A stretch of 36,132 bases of DNA from Anaerolineaceae bacterium 4572_78 (GCA_002084875.1 NBMH01000008.1:1-36132), one strand, 5' to 3'; counted from the stretch's first letter, positions 24,000 through 33,722 are shown. The notes: generated by a model from the letters alone, not told the origin. A program made the numbers and translations.

Positions 24000-24770
24000 A
24001 TGGACAAAAAAACGCATGACCTCACACGAGGTGAAAAAGAAAAAATTATTGTCATTCGCAACTTGAACAAGTATTTTGGCGAACTTAAAGCAGTTAGCAA
24101 TGTCAATCTTGAAATCAAACGTGGGCAAGTTGTGGTGATTATCGGTCCCAGTGGGTCAGGTAAATCAACCTTGTTACGGTGTATTAATCATTTAGAAGAG
24201 CCAACAACAGGCGATATTTTGATTGATGGTGTCAAACTGCGTCACAAATCTAAAAGCCTTAACGCTATTCGGCGAGAAGTCGGCATGGTTTTCCAACAGT
24301 TTAATTTATTCCCACATTTAACCGTTCTGGAAAATATTACCATTGCTCAAAAGATTGTTCGAAAGCGTTCTAAGAAAGATGCTATTGAGATTGCTCGCCA
24401 ACAATTAGAACGTGTTGGTATTCCTGAAAAGGAAAACTCCTACCCGATACAACTTTCGGGAGGGCAACAACAACGTGTAGCAATCGCTAGAGCATTGGCA
24501 ATGTCTCCCAAAGTAATGCTCTTTGATGAGCCGACCAGTGCTTTAGACCCTGAAATGATTAATGAGGTGCTTGATGTCATGCTTGACTTGGCAAAAGAAG
24601 GCATGACAATGGTGGTGGTTACTCATGAAATGGGTTTTGCTCGCAATGCGGCTGATAGGATTATTTTCATGGATTATGGGGCTATCATCGAAGATACCAC
24701 CCCTAATAAACTATATAATAATCCCAAGCATGAGCGGACTAAATTGTTCTTGAGTAAGATTTTACATTAA
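24000..24770 (+). CDS. Polar amino-acid ABC transporter ATP-binding protein (GlnQ type)
   Basis: 256 residues with Walker [10 protein letters not shown] (49-57), Q-loop '[19 protein letters not shown]', signature '[15 protein letters not shown]', Walker B '[15 protein letters not shown]', and H-loop 'VVTHEMGFA'. The '[13 protein letters not shown]' block and the length are those of the GlnQ/HisP/ArtP group. It powers the permease encoded 68 bases upstream from the cytoplasmic side. The ribosome-binding site is weak (GAAG), so translation may depend on the upstream gene. Confidence 0.93.
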   Translation: MDKKTHDLTRGEKEKIIVIRNLNKYFGELKAVSNVNLEIKRGQVVVIIGPSGSGKSTLLRCINHLEEPTTGDILIDGVKLRHKSKSLNAIRREVGMVFQQFNLFPHLTVLENITIAQKIVRKRSKKDAIEIARQQLERVGIPEKENSYPIQLSGGQQQRVAIARALAMSPKVMLFDEPTSALDPEMINEVLDVMLDLAKEGMTMVVVTHEMGFARNAADRIIFMDYGAIIEDTTPNKLYNNPKHERTKLFLSKILH

Positions 24771-24796
24771 CGAAACTCATTCGGCGGTAGGGCTGA

Positions 24797-24819
24797 AGTC
24801 TAAACGAGACTGTTTTTTT
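24797..24819 (+). terminator. Intrinsic terminator after the amino-acid transporter genes
   Basis: AGTCT (24797-24801) pairs with AGACT (24807-24811) around AAACG, followed by GTTTTTTT. The stem is short (5 bp), but the T-run is strong and the position, 27 bases after the ATPase stop codon, is right. Confidence 0.5.
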
Positions 24820-24885
24820 GACATTTTTTTCTGTTTCGATATTATCAAAGATACGTTACTTATTTCTAAAAACTATTCTTATTAG

Positions 24886-26160
<1,275 letters not shown>

Positions 26161-26176
26161 GATGAACGTCAACAAT

Positions 26177-26200
26177 CCCCGACTAGAAGTCGGGGGTTTC
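26177..26200 (+). terminator. GC-rich hairpin after ahcY
   Basis: CCCCGACT (26177-26184) pairs with AGTCGGGG (26188-26195) around AGA, followed by GTTTC. It lies 16 bases after the ahcY stop codon and is likely a terminator. CCCCGACT..AGTCGGGG hairpins are also seen at the ends of IS200/IS605-type elements, so it may be a leftover of one; no transposase gene is nearby. Confidence 0.55.
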
Positions 26201-26217
26201 CAACGGCTGATTTCTAT

Positions 26218-26245
26218 GAGCGTCAAAGCTCGCTTTGACATGAAA
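26218..26245. repeat. Half of a bipartite palindromic repeat
   Basis: GAGCG, then TCAAAGCTCGCTTTGA and CATGAAA. The first palindrome and the central CATG are kept; the second palindrome and right end are missing. Confidence 0.65.
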
Positions 26246-26273
26246 CATTTACTATAGATTAAGGAGAAATTAT

Positions 26274-27479
26274 ATGAGTAGAACATTTATGACTTCACCA
26301 CAAGTCTTTTTTACCAGTGAATCTGTCACCGAAGGACATCCTGATAAAATGTGTGACCAAATCAGTGATGCCGTTTTGGATGCGATTCTCACCCATGACC
26401 CTTATGCTCGCGTTGCATGCGAGGCATCAACCACGACGGGTTTAATCTTAGTTACAGGGGAAATCACCTGTGACACTTATGTAGATATATCCCAAATTGC
26501 TAGAGATACAGTTGCCTCTATCGGATATACTCGAGCAAAATATGGCTTTGATGCGACCACATGTGGCGTTATCGTTAGTATCAAAGAACAATCTTCCGAT
26601 ATTGCTATGGGAGTTGATAAGGCTCTTGAAGCAAAAGAAGGGCGGATTGAAGATGACCTTGATACAGGTGCAGGTGACCAAGGCATGATGATTGGTTTTG
26701 CCTGCAATGAAACAGAAGAGTTAATGCCCTTAACTATTTCATTGGCTCACAAATTATGTCTCCGCTTGGCTGAAGTACGAAAAAATGGGGCATTGAGTTG
26801 GTTACGTCCCGATGGGAAAAGTCAAGTAACCGTTGAGTATGCACACGGTAAACCCAAACGAGTAGATACAGTTCTCATCTCAACCCAACACAGTCCCGAT
26901 GTGACCTACGGCGAAGTTCGAGAAAAAACCATCCAGAATGTCATTAAAGCAGTTATTCCTGCCGAGTTGATGGATGGGGATACCAAAATCTATGTCAATC
27001 CTACTGGGCGTTTTGTTATCGGTGGACCAATGGGCGATGCTGGTTTGACAGGACGAAAAATTATCGTAGACACTTATGGTGGTGTAGCTCGGCATGGTGG
27101 CGGTGCCTTTTCAGGTAAAGACCCCACAAAGGTTGACCGTTCAGCAGCTTACATGACACGTTATATTGCTAAAAATATTGTTGCAGCTGGGCTAGCCGAC
27201 CGTGTTGAATTGCAAGTTAGTTATGCCATTGGTATAGCTCATCCATTGTCGTTGCATGTGGAAACATTCGGCACGGGCAAAATAAGTGATGAGCGAATTA
27301 TCGAATTGATTGGAAAACATTTTGACTTGCGACCAGCGGCAATTATCAAACACTTAAATTTACGTCAACCTATCTATCAGCAGACAGCAGCTTACGGACA
27401 TTTCGGTCGTACCGATATTGACCTCCCTTGGGAAAAAACCGATAAAGCTGATGTTTTACGTGAAGATGCTGGTTTATGA
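26274..27479 (+). CDS. metK: S-adenosylmethionine synthetase
   Basis: 401 residues. It makes SAM from methionine and ATP, releasing phosphate and diphosphate. Signature motifs are '[25 protein letters not shown]' near 15-40 (GHPDK 21-25), the hexapeptide '[10 protein letters not shown]', and the P-loop-like '[19 protein letters not shown]'. The protein is colinear with bacterial MetK along its whole length. AAGGAG stands 9 bases before the ATG. Placed after ahcY, it links regeneration and synthesis of the methyl donor. A terminator-like hairpin and half a palindromic repeat lie between the two, so they may be transcribed separately. Confidence 0.96.
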   Translation: MSRTFMTSPQVFFTSESVTEGHPDKMCDQISDAVLDAILTHDPYARVACEASTTTGLILVTGEITCDTYVDISQIARDTVASIGYTRAKYGFDATTCGVIVSIKEQSSDIAMGVDKALEAKEGRIEDDLDTGAGDQGMMIGFACNETEELMPLTISLAHKLCLRLAEVRKNGALSWLRPDGKSQVTVEYAHGKPKRVDTVLISTQHSPDVTYGEVREKTIQNVIKAVIPAELMDGDTKIYVNPTGRFVIGGPMGDAGLTGRKIIVDTYGGVARHGGGAFSGKDPTKVDRSAAYMTRYIAKNIVAAGLADRVELQVSYAIGIAHPLSLHVETFGTGKISDERIIELIGKHFDLRPAAIIKHLNLRQPIYQQTAAYGHFGRTDIDLPWEKTDKADVLREDAGL

Positions 27480-27492
27480 TAAACTAAATTAA

Positions 27493-27542
27493 TGGTAGGT
27501 CAAAGCTTGCTTTGACATGAAAAAGCAAGCTTTTTCGCTCCA
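27493..27542. repeat. Bipartite palindromic repeat, full copy
   Basis: TGGTAGG, TCAAAGCTTGCTTTGA, CATG, AAAAAGCAAGCTTTTT, CGCTCCA. It lies between metK and the URO-D-like gene. Confidence 0.8.
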
Positions 27543-27565
27543 AACAAAAGAGGCTAACATAATTT

Positions 27566-28540
27566 ATGACAACAAAACGTGAACGATTAGAAGCAACTAT
27601 TGCGGGAGAAAAAACTGACCGCTCACCAGTAGCGTTATGGCAACATTGGCCTGTTGATGACCAATATACGGAAGCATTAGCAGACTCGCATGTTAAATTT
27701 CAAAAAGATTATGATTTCGATTTTATAAAAATCACCATGTCAAGCAGTTATTGTTTGACCGATTATGGACAACAAACTACATGGCGAGGTACTCCCGAAG
27801 GAACACGAGATTATGACGAATATATTATCCAATTTCCTGATGATTGGTTGACCCTACATCCTCTTGACCCTCATCAAGGCTTTTTAGGAGACATAACTAA
27901 ATCTGTTGAGTTAATCGGAAAAAATGTTGGTAGTGAAGTTCCCTTTATTCCTACCATATTTAATCCCCTTGCCCAAGCCAAAAATTTAGCTGGGGATAAA
28001 CTCATTCCACATCTACGTCAGTATCCCGAGGCTGTCAAGGCAGGATTAGCAACGCTAACTGAAAACACTATCCGATTTATCGAAGCTGTCAAACCAAGCG
28101 GTATTGCGGGAGTTTTCTTTGCCACTCAGCATGCTCAATATCATTTATTGAGTGAAAAGGAATATAAAACTTTTGGCATGGAGTACGATTTGGAAATTTT
28201 ATCTGCCACAGATGATTTATGGCTTAATGTGCTTCATATCCATGGTCTTGAGGTGATGTTTGACCTGCTGGCAAATTATCCCATACAGGTAATTAACTGG
28301 CATGACCAAGAAACGTACCCCACATTAGCTGAAGGAAAAGAGAAGTTTCAGGGAGCTGTATGTGGTGGATTGCACCGCTGGAATACGTTAGTGCGAGGCA
28401 CACCTGACATGGTTAGAGATAGTGTAAAACAAGCAATCGAATCAACTCATGGAGGCAATCGTCTTATAGTCGGCACAGGATGTGTAACACCCATCATCAC
28501 TCCTGTATCGAATATTCGAGCCGTCCGTGAATCAGTTTAG
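27566..28540 (+). CDS. Uroporphyrinogen-decarboxylase superfamily protein, possibly a methyltransferase
   Basis: 324 residues with URO-D-like order: the start 'MTTKRERLEATIAGEKTDRSPVALWQHWP', a 'DYDFDFIKITMSSSYCL' core strand, 'GVFFATQHAQY', 'VLHIHG', and the closing 'NRLIVGTGCVTPIIT'. True HemE has an R-Q-A-G-R loop after the first proline; it is absent here, so this is not the heme enzyme. The family also contains methylcobamide:CoM methyltransferases (MtaA/MtbA) and many uncharacterised members. The H in 'LHIHG' and the C in 'GTGC' fall where those enzymes bind zinc, which is suggestive only. It follows ahcY and metK, which fits one-carbon or methyl transfer, but function is unproven. Confidence 0.8.
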   Translation: MTTKRERLEATIAGEKTDRSPVALWQHWPVDDQYTEALADSHVKFQKDYDFDFIKITMSSSYCLTDYGQQTTWRGTPEGTRDYDEYIIQFPDDWLTLHPLDPHQGFLGDITKSVELIGKNVGSEVPFIPTIFNPLAQAKNLAGDKLIPHLRQYPEAVKAGLATLTENTIRFIEAVKPSGIAGVFFATQHAQYHLLSEKEYKTFGMEYDLEILSATDDLWLNVLHIHGLEVMFDLLANYPIQVINWHDQETYPTLAEGKEKFQGAVCGGLHRWNTLVRGTPDMVRDSVKQAIESTHGGNRLIVGTGCVTPIITPVSNIRAVRESV

Positions 28541-28566
28541 TATAATTGTACAAAAAGGAAAAAATC

Positions 28567-29226
28567 ATGTATCCAATTCGAGTGTTAGTAGCAGAAGACC
28601 AAGCATTTTTTCGTAGTGCCTATCAATCAATTTTTGAGCAAAGTGAAAAAATTGATTTGTTAGAAATGGTCATAAACGGTGAGGAGGCTGTTGAAGCAGC
28701 TAAACGTCTTGAGCCTGATGTAGCCATGCTTGATATAAAAATGCCCAAGATGAATGGTATCCAAGCCGCAAATGAAATTCGTAAACTTTTCCCTAAAATT
28801 GGCGTTGTCATTTTTTCTAATTATGCTCAACGGCAATATGCTCAAGCCTTCTTACGAGATGGCACCGCAGGTAAAGCCTATCTACTAAAAACGACGTTGA
28901 ATGAACCTGAAGAACTTATCAGGGCAATTGAAGTGGTATCCGAACGAGGAGCTATCTTGGCTCCTGAAATTCAAGATGAGTTATTCAAATTGGCTTTAGA
29001 AATGCCCAATTCATACTTAAATGATTTGACTAAACGTGAACGTGAAGTGCTAAGTAAAGTGGCAGAAGGATATACCAACATAGGAATTGCTAATCAATTG
29101 TATATTGCTGAACGAACGGTAGAAAGCCATGTCAACAATATCTTTTCTAAGTTGGCTCCTGCTCTCGGGGCATCGAAAAATCCACGTGTCATGGCTGTGT
29201 TGCTTTTCTTACAATCAATGGATTAA
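28567..29226 (+). CDS. NarL/FixJ-family response regulator
   Basis: 219 residues from ATG 28567; AAGGAA sits seven bases before it, while the TTG at 28546 has none. The receiver has acidic E10/D11 and phosphoacceptor D56 ('DVAMLDIKMPKMNG'), with a conserved lysine in 'AYLLKTT'. The C-terminal LuxR-type helix-turn-helix is 'LTKREREVLSKVAEGYTNIGIANQLYIAERTVESHVNNIFSKL' (about 151-195). Phosphorylation by a HisKA_3 kinase would let it bind DNA. The kinase encoded at 21433 is the only one of that class here. It begins 26 bases after the URO-D-like gene, so it may share a transcript with it. Confidence 0.92.
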   Translation: MYPIRVLVAEDQAFFRSAYQSIFEQSEKIDLLEMVINGEEAVEAAKRLEPDVAMLDIKMPKMNGIQAANEIRKLFPKIGVVIFSNYAQRQYAQAFLRDGTAGKAYLLKTTLNEPEELIRAIEVVSERGAILAPEIQDELFKLALEMPNSYLNDLTKREREVLSKVAEGYTNIGIANQLYIAERTVESHVNNIFSKLAPALGASKNPRVMAVLLFLQSMD

Positions 29227-29256
29227 TGTAGTTTCAAAAATCTGACATGTTCAGCA

Positions 29257-29369
29257 CCAGCTTGCATTGACTGCCGTCGTCATAGGTGAAATGGGTTAAG
29301 CCTATGCTCGTTAATGAATCGCCTGACTTAAACTAAAACAAGAAAGGTTTTAAAACCTTTCTTGTTTCG
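29257..29369 (+). repeat. ~115-bp dispersed repeat, copy 1, ending in an ACAAGAAAGG palindrome
   Basis: About 80 percent identical by eye to the reverse complement of 32702-32816: both have ACCAGCTT, TGCCG, CGTCATAGGTGAAAT, then the palindrome. In this copy the palindrome (29337-29366) is perfect: AACAAGAAAGGTTTT and its complement. It opens the decayed 29.2-32.8 kb zone. Confidence 0.8.
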
Positions 29370-29446
29370 ACTTAATTACCACTCATTCTAACGTAATCTA
29401 CCTATCAGGTCACAATTCTGTAGAAAACTATTGACATGCATAGACA

Positions 29447-29602
29447 TTAATCAACAGTTTGCTTACACGGGGGCAACCAGCCCTCTAACCCGTCCTTTGG
29501 CAAGTGACTTATGCCAAACTTCGGTTTACTTTTACGCAAAATGTTATACGCCCCATTCACATTGACATTGATTAAATTTTCTGCTTTTGCCTGTGTAGGT
29601 AT
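29447..29602 (-). pseudogene. TnpB (IS605/IS607 OrfB) C-terminal fragment
   Basis: About 50 codons end at TAA 29447-29449. The peptide contains 'NVNVNGAYNILRK' followed by 'DGLEGW', the conserved end of TnpB RNA-guided nucleases (usual form NADVNGAxNI, then DGIEG). The last RuvC catalytic aspartate of that motif is asparagine here. No upstream TnpB sequence remains. The fragment cannot be functional. Confidence 0.75.
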
Positions 29603-29621
29603 ATATACTAAAAACGGGCAC

Positions 29622-29676
29622 AAAGTAACATTTTCATGAAGATATCTTACTGGAGCGTCAAAGCTAATGTTACTTT
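29622..29676. repeat. Inverted-repeat insert with half a bipartite element
   Basis: AAAGTAACATT (29622-29632) and AATGTTACTTT (29666-29676) enclose TGGAGCGTCAAAGCT, the left half of the bipartite family. It separates the two IS607 relic fragments, and its arms recur near 8891-8910. Confidence 0.6.
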
Positions 29677-29689
29677 ATGACCTTCACAA

Positions 29690-29820
29690 GTATACATCAT
29701 CGGCATTATATTCATAGAAACCATTAGGTTTTTTTTACCTCGTATTACTCCTTTTTTCACCAACAATGATAGTATTTCTCTAGTGATACCAGTTAAACGT
29801 AATACTTCTTCTGCTTTCAT
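29690..29820 (-). pseudogene. N-terminal helix-turn-helix of an IS607-type serine recombinase, frameshifted
   Basis: Reads MKAEEVLRLTGITREILSLL, VKKGVIRGKK, a MerR-like helix-turn-helix as at the start of IS607 TnpA. At an A8 run (29736-29729) the frame breaks; with one more A the next residues would be PNGFYEYNADDVYL, which continues the family pattern. The reading then hits TGA where the repeat begins. The continuously open frame, 29838-29647, is therefore a misleading gene call. Confidence 0.65.
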
Positions 29821-29914
29821 ACAGATATTGTACCACAAAGGTATAACGATGTCAATAAATATTAATAGTTTTTTGAACTATATTCATCCATGTTTACTCC
29901 GATAACATAAAATT

Positions 29915-30032
29915 ATGAGAAAAATCCGTAAAAAAACTTACTTACATCATTATCATACTCCTAATCAGTTTTGCTCTTAGGTTATACCAGTTAGGCGAGC
30001 AATCTCTGTGGTATGATGAAACGGTTAGTGTC
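29915..30032 (+). pseudogene. 5' end of the GT39-like gene, one base out of frame
   Basis: ATG 29915 encodes MRKIRKK, then a seven-A run (29930-29936). Removing one A lets the frame continue as LTYIIIILLISFALRLYQLG, EQSLWYDETVSV and into the gene at 30033. That is the expected first membrane helix and the periplasmic acidic motif (WYDE) of GT39/PMT enzymes. No ribosome-binding site is clear. It is either a real frameshift, a sequencing error in the A-run, or slippage. Confidence 0.7.
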
Positions 30033-31898
30033 GTGTTAGCTCAAAAGCCTGTCATGGCATTAATTGCTCATACAGCTCGTGATATTCACCCACCTGGCTA
30101 TTATCTTTTGTTGCATGGCTGGTTAAATCTTGTCGGAGATACCGAATTTGCTTTAGCCTTTTTTTCTGTGACATGGGGAGTTCTACTAATCGCCAGCGTA
30201 TTTCGTTTGACATCATTTCTATTGGGAGATAAAGTGGCGTTATGGGCAAGCGGACTAGTAACCATATCTGCTTATAATGTGTGGTATTCACAGGAAGTAC
30301 GCATGTACACGCTAGGAGCATGCTGTGGAGTTTGGGTAGTTTATTTTGCCTTAAAAGCCTGGAGTGCAAAATCTGAACCTTTTGCCTGGCTTGGTTATAT
30401 CATCACCGCAACTATCGGCTTATATATCCTTTACTATTTTGGCTTTTTACTCATCACCTTAAATGTGGCATTAATCCTCATTTTTTATAAACAATTTAAA
30501 GTATCATTTCTAAAATTGTTACTAGCAAACTTAGCCATCGTTATTTTATATTTGCCATGGCTACCTATCGCATGGCGACAAGCAACCAATCCTCCCGTAC
30601 CACCATGGCGAAGTGAAATACCTTTGCCGATGATGTTAATCGAAAGTTGGTCGGCACTGTCTTACGGAGAATCGGTTGAAATAAGTCAAATTTGGTTACT
30701 GCTCATGCTAACCTTGGGATTATTTGGGTTAGGATTGTATGCCATCCCATCCTCTCGTTGGCGAATATTATTGCCGATGTTGACATTTGCTCCATTAGCA
30801 ATTATCATCGTTGTTCCACTTATCACCCACTCGCCTTTGTACCATGTGAGATATATGTTTACCTACTCACCATTTTTTTACATAATCCTGGCAGCTACCT
30901 TTGCATGGTTATGGGACCCCCCCATGTCCCCGTTTACGGGTGGGATTAAAGGGGGGGTAATAATTGTATTGTGTATCATCATCGGCAATGGATTTTCCAT
31001 TTACCAACTGCATACCAATCCTCGGTATACCAGCGATGATTTTCGAGGTGCGGTTCAATTTATCGTGGAGAAGTGGCGGACGGGTGATGTGATTATTGTT
31101 AATGCTGGTTATACATACACAGCCTTTCAGTACTATGCTGATTCACAAGCATGGACATACTCACGTTTGACGAATATGGATAAAAATCATTATCTTGATT
31201 ACCCCGTTTTTCAAACAGGTACGGTTGATGGTTTAGACACGCTTGGTTGGGGAGATGAAAGGTCAGATTTTTATGCCATGTCAAAAAATGAGACTTATCA
31301 TGCCTTACAAACTGTCAGCAACATGTATCCTCGTTTGTGGCTACTTCGAAGTTATGATACTGTTACTGACCCGCATGGAACAATTCGCCAATGGCTAGAT
31401 GAAAACACCATTCAATATGAAGACCATGTGTTTGCAGGACAATCTTATATTCGGGTACAGGGATTTTTAAGTAAATATCCGCCCGCTCCGCCCGTTCAGA
31501 CTAATATTAATTTTGGTGATATGATTATTCTTAATGGCTTTCAACCGCCACCGACTCATGCATCAGCAGGGCAGACAATTGATGTAGTGGCTTGGTGGAC
31601 AGCACACACATCATTAGTCGATGAATCACCTTATGCCATATCATTAAAATTATGGGACGAAAAGGGAACATTAGCCGTCCAACATGATGAATGGGCTGTT
31701 GGCAATTTGTATTTCACGCCAAATTGGAAAGTGGAGCATACTATTCGTCACCCCATGCGATTGATATTGCCTTCTACGATTCAGGCGGGGCAGTATTGGC
31801 TTGATATTGAAATGTATCATAGCCAGAGCGGAATGCCGTTACAAATTGTCGGTGAGGATGGACACGTGGTTACATTGGGGGGAATTTCGATAAAATAA
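30033..31898 (+). CDS. GT39/PMT-like membrane glycosyltransferase (N-terminus frameshifted away)
   Basis: 621 residues as read from GTG 30033, which is only the first start after the frameshift, not a likely true start. 'DIHPPGYYLLLHGWL' and the long series of hydrophobic helices to about residue 310 are typical of GT39 / dolichyl-phosphate-mannose-protein mannosyltransferase-like proteins; the acidic catalytic motif lies upstream at about 30009-30020. A soluble C-terminal half follows. The last ~130 residues ('MIILNGFQPPPTHASAGQTIDVVAWWTA') form a beta-sandwich-like domain often fused to these proteins in Chloroflexota. The likely role is transfer of a sugar from polyprenyl phosphate on the outer face of the membrane. 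A GC-rich palindromic insert interrupts the last helix pair. Confidence 0.75.
   Translation: MLAQKPVMALIAHTARDIHPPGYYLLLHGWLNLVGDTEFALAFFSVTWGVLLIASVFRLTSFLLGDKVALWASGLVTISAYNVWYSQEVRMYTLGACCGVWVVYFALKAWSAKSEPFAWLGYIITATIGLYILYYFGFLLITLNVALILIFYKQFKVSFLKLLLANLAIVILYLPWLPIAWRQATNPPVPPWRSEIPLPMMLIESWSALSYGESVEISQIWLLLMLTLGLFGLGLYAIPSSRWRILLPMLTFAPLAIIIVVPLITHSPLYHVRYMFTYSPFFYIILAATFAWLWDPPMSPFTGGIKGGVIIVLCIIIGNGFSIYQLHTNPRYTSDDFRGAVQFIVEKWRTGDVIIVNAGYTYTAFQYYADSQAWTYSRLTNMDKNHYLDYPVFQTGTVDGLDTLGWGDERSDFYAMSKNETYHALQTVSNMYPRLWLLRSYDTVTDPHGTIRQWLDENTIQYEDHVFAGQSYIRVQGFLSKYPPAPPVQTNINFGDMIILNGFQPPPTHASAGQTIDVVAWWTAHTSLVDESPYAISLKLWDEKGTLAVQHDEWAVGNLYFTPNWKVEHTIRHPMRLILPSTIQAGQYWLDIEMYHSQSGMPLQIVGEDGHVVTLGGISIK
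30917..30957 (+). repeat. GC-rich palindromic insert inside the GT39-like gene
   Basis: C7 (30917-30923) faces G7 (30951-30957), with an inner CCCG-TTTA-CGGG hairpin. It adds a 'PPMSPFTGGIKGGV' stretch in frame between two hydrophobic helices. Base composition is sharply unlike the rest of the gene. Confidence 0.55.
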
Positions 31899-31953
31899 CC
31901 GAATCCTACTTAAATGGGAACTATGTTATTGATTTAAAAGAGCCACAATTCTT

Positions 31954-32607
31954 TTAAGATTTCCAATGCTTCTGCCCATGCCATACCAAGACAAGCAAGG
32001 TAATACCAACAATCATAAAAATCAATGCACTTGCAATCACAAGTAGGCTACCAATTTTAGTAGCAATATCGTTAATGATGGAACGAGATTTTTTGGAAGC
32101 ATGAACTTCATCAGCCGATATACAATTATTATCTAATGCCACTTGTTGATTTGACACACTTTCTAATTCATGGTTGCTGGCACTATTTTTAGCAGAAGTA
32201 TGCAAATAAATATTGACAACACTATCCGACAGATAGTTTAGTCTGAACTGAACGTAAGAAAATTGAGATTCTGCTGGAATCTGAAATGCCACCCAACCCT
32301 GGGCTTTTTGGTCTGGAATGACGATGCCCTATCGCAGTTTGTGTGAAACATCATCTTCGTAAAATTGATTACGAAGTTCGAACTCATAACTAAATCCATC
32401 TGTATCAAAAAGCAACCATTGACTCAAACGAAAATTTAGAGGTGATTTCGAACTATTAACATACTTCACTAAAATGCGAACACTGCGAACATGTTTAGGG
32501 CTACGTAATCCTATGTCATGGATAACCGAATCTTTCAGATGGTGAACACAAATGGCGTAATCTTCTGCATGTGACCATTGATTTATGTTAATAGTTTGTA
32601 CATTCAT
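31954..32607 (-). pseudogene. DUF4352-like secreted/membrane protein interrupted by an amber codon
   Basis: A single frame from ATG 32607 to 31954 is cut by TAG at 32331-32329. Before it is a 92-residue part ('SVRILVKYVNSSKSPLNFRLSQWLLFDTDGFSYEFEL'); after it the same fold continues ('GIVIPDQKAQGWVAFQIPAESQFSYVQFRLNY'). This is the telltale order of DUF4352-type immunoglobulin-like domains: a bulky strand, then PGQxxxGWVxFxVP. After a polar linker a C-terminal membrane helix ('IGSLLVIASALIFMIVGITLLVLVW') and 'HGQKHWKS' follow. Other genes here use TAG as a normal stop, so this is a nonsense mutation rather than recoding. The function of the intact protein is unknown. Confidence 0.75.
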
Positions 32608-32628
32608 TGTAAACCATGTAGAAATCTC

Positions 32629-32685
32629 AAAACTTGCTTTTTCATGTCAAAGCAAGCTTTGACCCTCCAAGCTTTGACTCTCCAA
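32629..32685. repeat. Bipartite palindromic repeat with an extra tail
   Basis: AAAACTTGCTTTTT, CATG, TCAAAGCAAGCTTTGA, CCCTCCA, then a second AGCTTTGACTCTCCA, as if the right end was duplicated. It lies upstream of the broken DUF4352-like gene. The 368-base gap 32608-32975 otherwise holds only the 115-bp repeat and the terminator listed next. Confidence 0.7.
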
Positions 32686-32701
32686 GCATAGGCTATTATC
32701 T

Positions 32702-32816
32702 TGAAACAAGACAGGTTTTAAAAACCTTTTTTGTTTTGGTTTAAATCAAGCGACTCATTGGCAAGCATGTTCTTAGTCTATTTCACCTATGACGGCGGCA
32801 GACGATGTAAGCTGGT
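32702..32816 (-). repeat. ~115-bp dispersed repeat, copy 2 (inverted relative to 29257-29369)
   Basis: The reverse complement aligns along its length with 29257-29369 with one or two single-base gaps. The palindrome here (32705-32734) is imperfect. With copy 1 it brackets the decayed zone as inverted repeats about 3.3 kb apart. Confidence 0.8.
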
Positions 32817-32895
32817 AAAAACAAGGTGATAAATTAAGAAGTGGAGAAAGTACGGTAAGTTGAACAGCATTTTTGAGCTTTGAATATTTGAGCAA

Positions 32896-32926
32896 AACAG
32901 GGACTTGACATTATCAAGTCCCTGTT
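32896..32926 (-). terminator. Intrinsic terminator of the hoxEFU operon
   Basis: A perfect 13-bp stem, 32914-32926 with 32896-32908, and a 5-base loop. On the minus strand TTTTGC follows. It lies 50 bases past the hoxU stop codon, so the operon appears to end there. Confidence 0.8.
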
Positions 32927-32975
32927 TCTATAACATTGTTAAACAGCTACGATAGCATGTGAACATGTACCTATC

Positions 32976-33722
32976 CTAGACTTGTGCCAATCTAGTTGCA
33001 CGTTTCTCATAATCCCAGATACCTTTTTGGCGACCATCCAAAACCCAGCGTAAGCATACTGGATCTTTTTTCATTTCGGCCACGCTTGAGCCTTTCTTTG
33101 ATAAAGCACCTGTGGGGCAAACTTGGACACATTTACCACATTTGGTACAAACATCTGATTCTCCCCATGGCATGTTCAAACCAGTGATAACCATGCTATC
33201 AATTCCTCGCCCACTGATATCCCACACATGAGAACCTTCGATTTCGTCGCAGGCTCGCATGCATCGTCTGCATAAGATGCAACGGTTATGGTCTAAAGTG
33301 AATAGCTCATGGCTGGCATCCATCGCTAATTTAGGACTTAGATAATCATAGCGGACGTTATCTACACCAAGTTCGGCAGCCATAGCTTGCAATTCACAAT
33401 TACCATTCATAACACACACAGCACAAATATGATTGCGTTCTGATAAAAGTAACTCAATCACCATTTTACGATATTTGATTAATCTATCCGTGTGTGTGAA
33501 GACGACCATGCCTTCTTGAACTTGAGTAAAACAAGCTGGAGATAATTTGGGGCTACCTCCAAGTTCAATGAGACAAAGACGACATCCACCATAATTGCTT
33601 AATCCATCCAAATGACACATGGTTGGAATATTTCCCCCACTATCACGGACAGCTTCTAACACGGTCTGACCAGCATTTGCACTGATAAGTTCATCATTAA
33701 CGGTTAAGGTAACAACAGTCAT
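32976..33722 (-). CDS. hoxU: HoxU-type iron-sulfur subunit of an NAD-linked diaphorase
   Basis: 248 residues, the length of HoxU and of the iron-sulfur N-terminus of NuoG. Ligands: [2Fe-2S] C36, C47, C50, C64; the His-Cys cluster H98, C100, C103, C109; and two ferredoxin-type [4Fe-4S] sets, C148/C151/C154/C158 and C192/C195/C198/C202. It carries electrons between the flavin subunit and a partner enzyme, normally the NiFe hydrogenase HoxYH. There is no hydrogenase gene after it: a terminator follows. AGGAGG sits nine bases before the ATG, and the gene starts 13 bases after hoxF. Confidence 0.92.
   Translation of the reverse strand: MTVVTLTVNDELISANAGQTVLEAVRDSGGNIPTMCHLDGLSNYGGCRLCLIELGGSPKLSPACFTQVQEGMVVFTHTDRLIKYRKMVIELLLSERNHICAVCVMNGNCELQAMAAELGVDNVRYDYLSPKLAMDASHELFTLDHNRCILCRRCMRACDEIEGSHVWDISGRGIDSMVITGLNMPWGESDVCTKCGKCVQVCPTGALSKKGSSVAEMKKDPVCLRWVLDGRQKGIWDYEKRATRLAQV

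Larger units (their letters stand above)
29447..29820 (-). mobile_element. Relic of an IS607-like element (tnpA start and tnpB end)
   Basis: Two gene fragments on the same strand lie in the order expected for IS607: the N-terminal helix-turn-helix of a serine recombinase (29820-29690), then the C-terminus of TnpB (29602-29447). The rest, well over 1 kb in an intact element, is missing. A 55-base palindromic insert lies between them at 29622-29676. Assignment is by sequence pattern. Confidence 0.6.

Noticed and set aside
27566-28540. hemE (uroporphyrinogen decarboxylase of heme synthesis)
   Set aside because: The R-Q-A-G-R substrate loop is missing and no heme genes are nearby.
29647-29838. 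A 63-residue minus-strand gene
   Set aside because: Only the first ~31 residues are protein-like (IS607 helix-turn-helix). The frame breaks at an A8 run and then reads into repeat sequence.
32329-32331. TAG read as an amino acid (recoding)
   Set aside because: Normal genes in the window end in TAG (for example at 1964-1966 and 33736-33738), and no downstream recoding signal is apparent.
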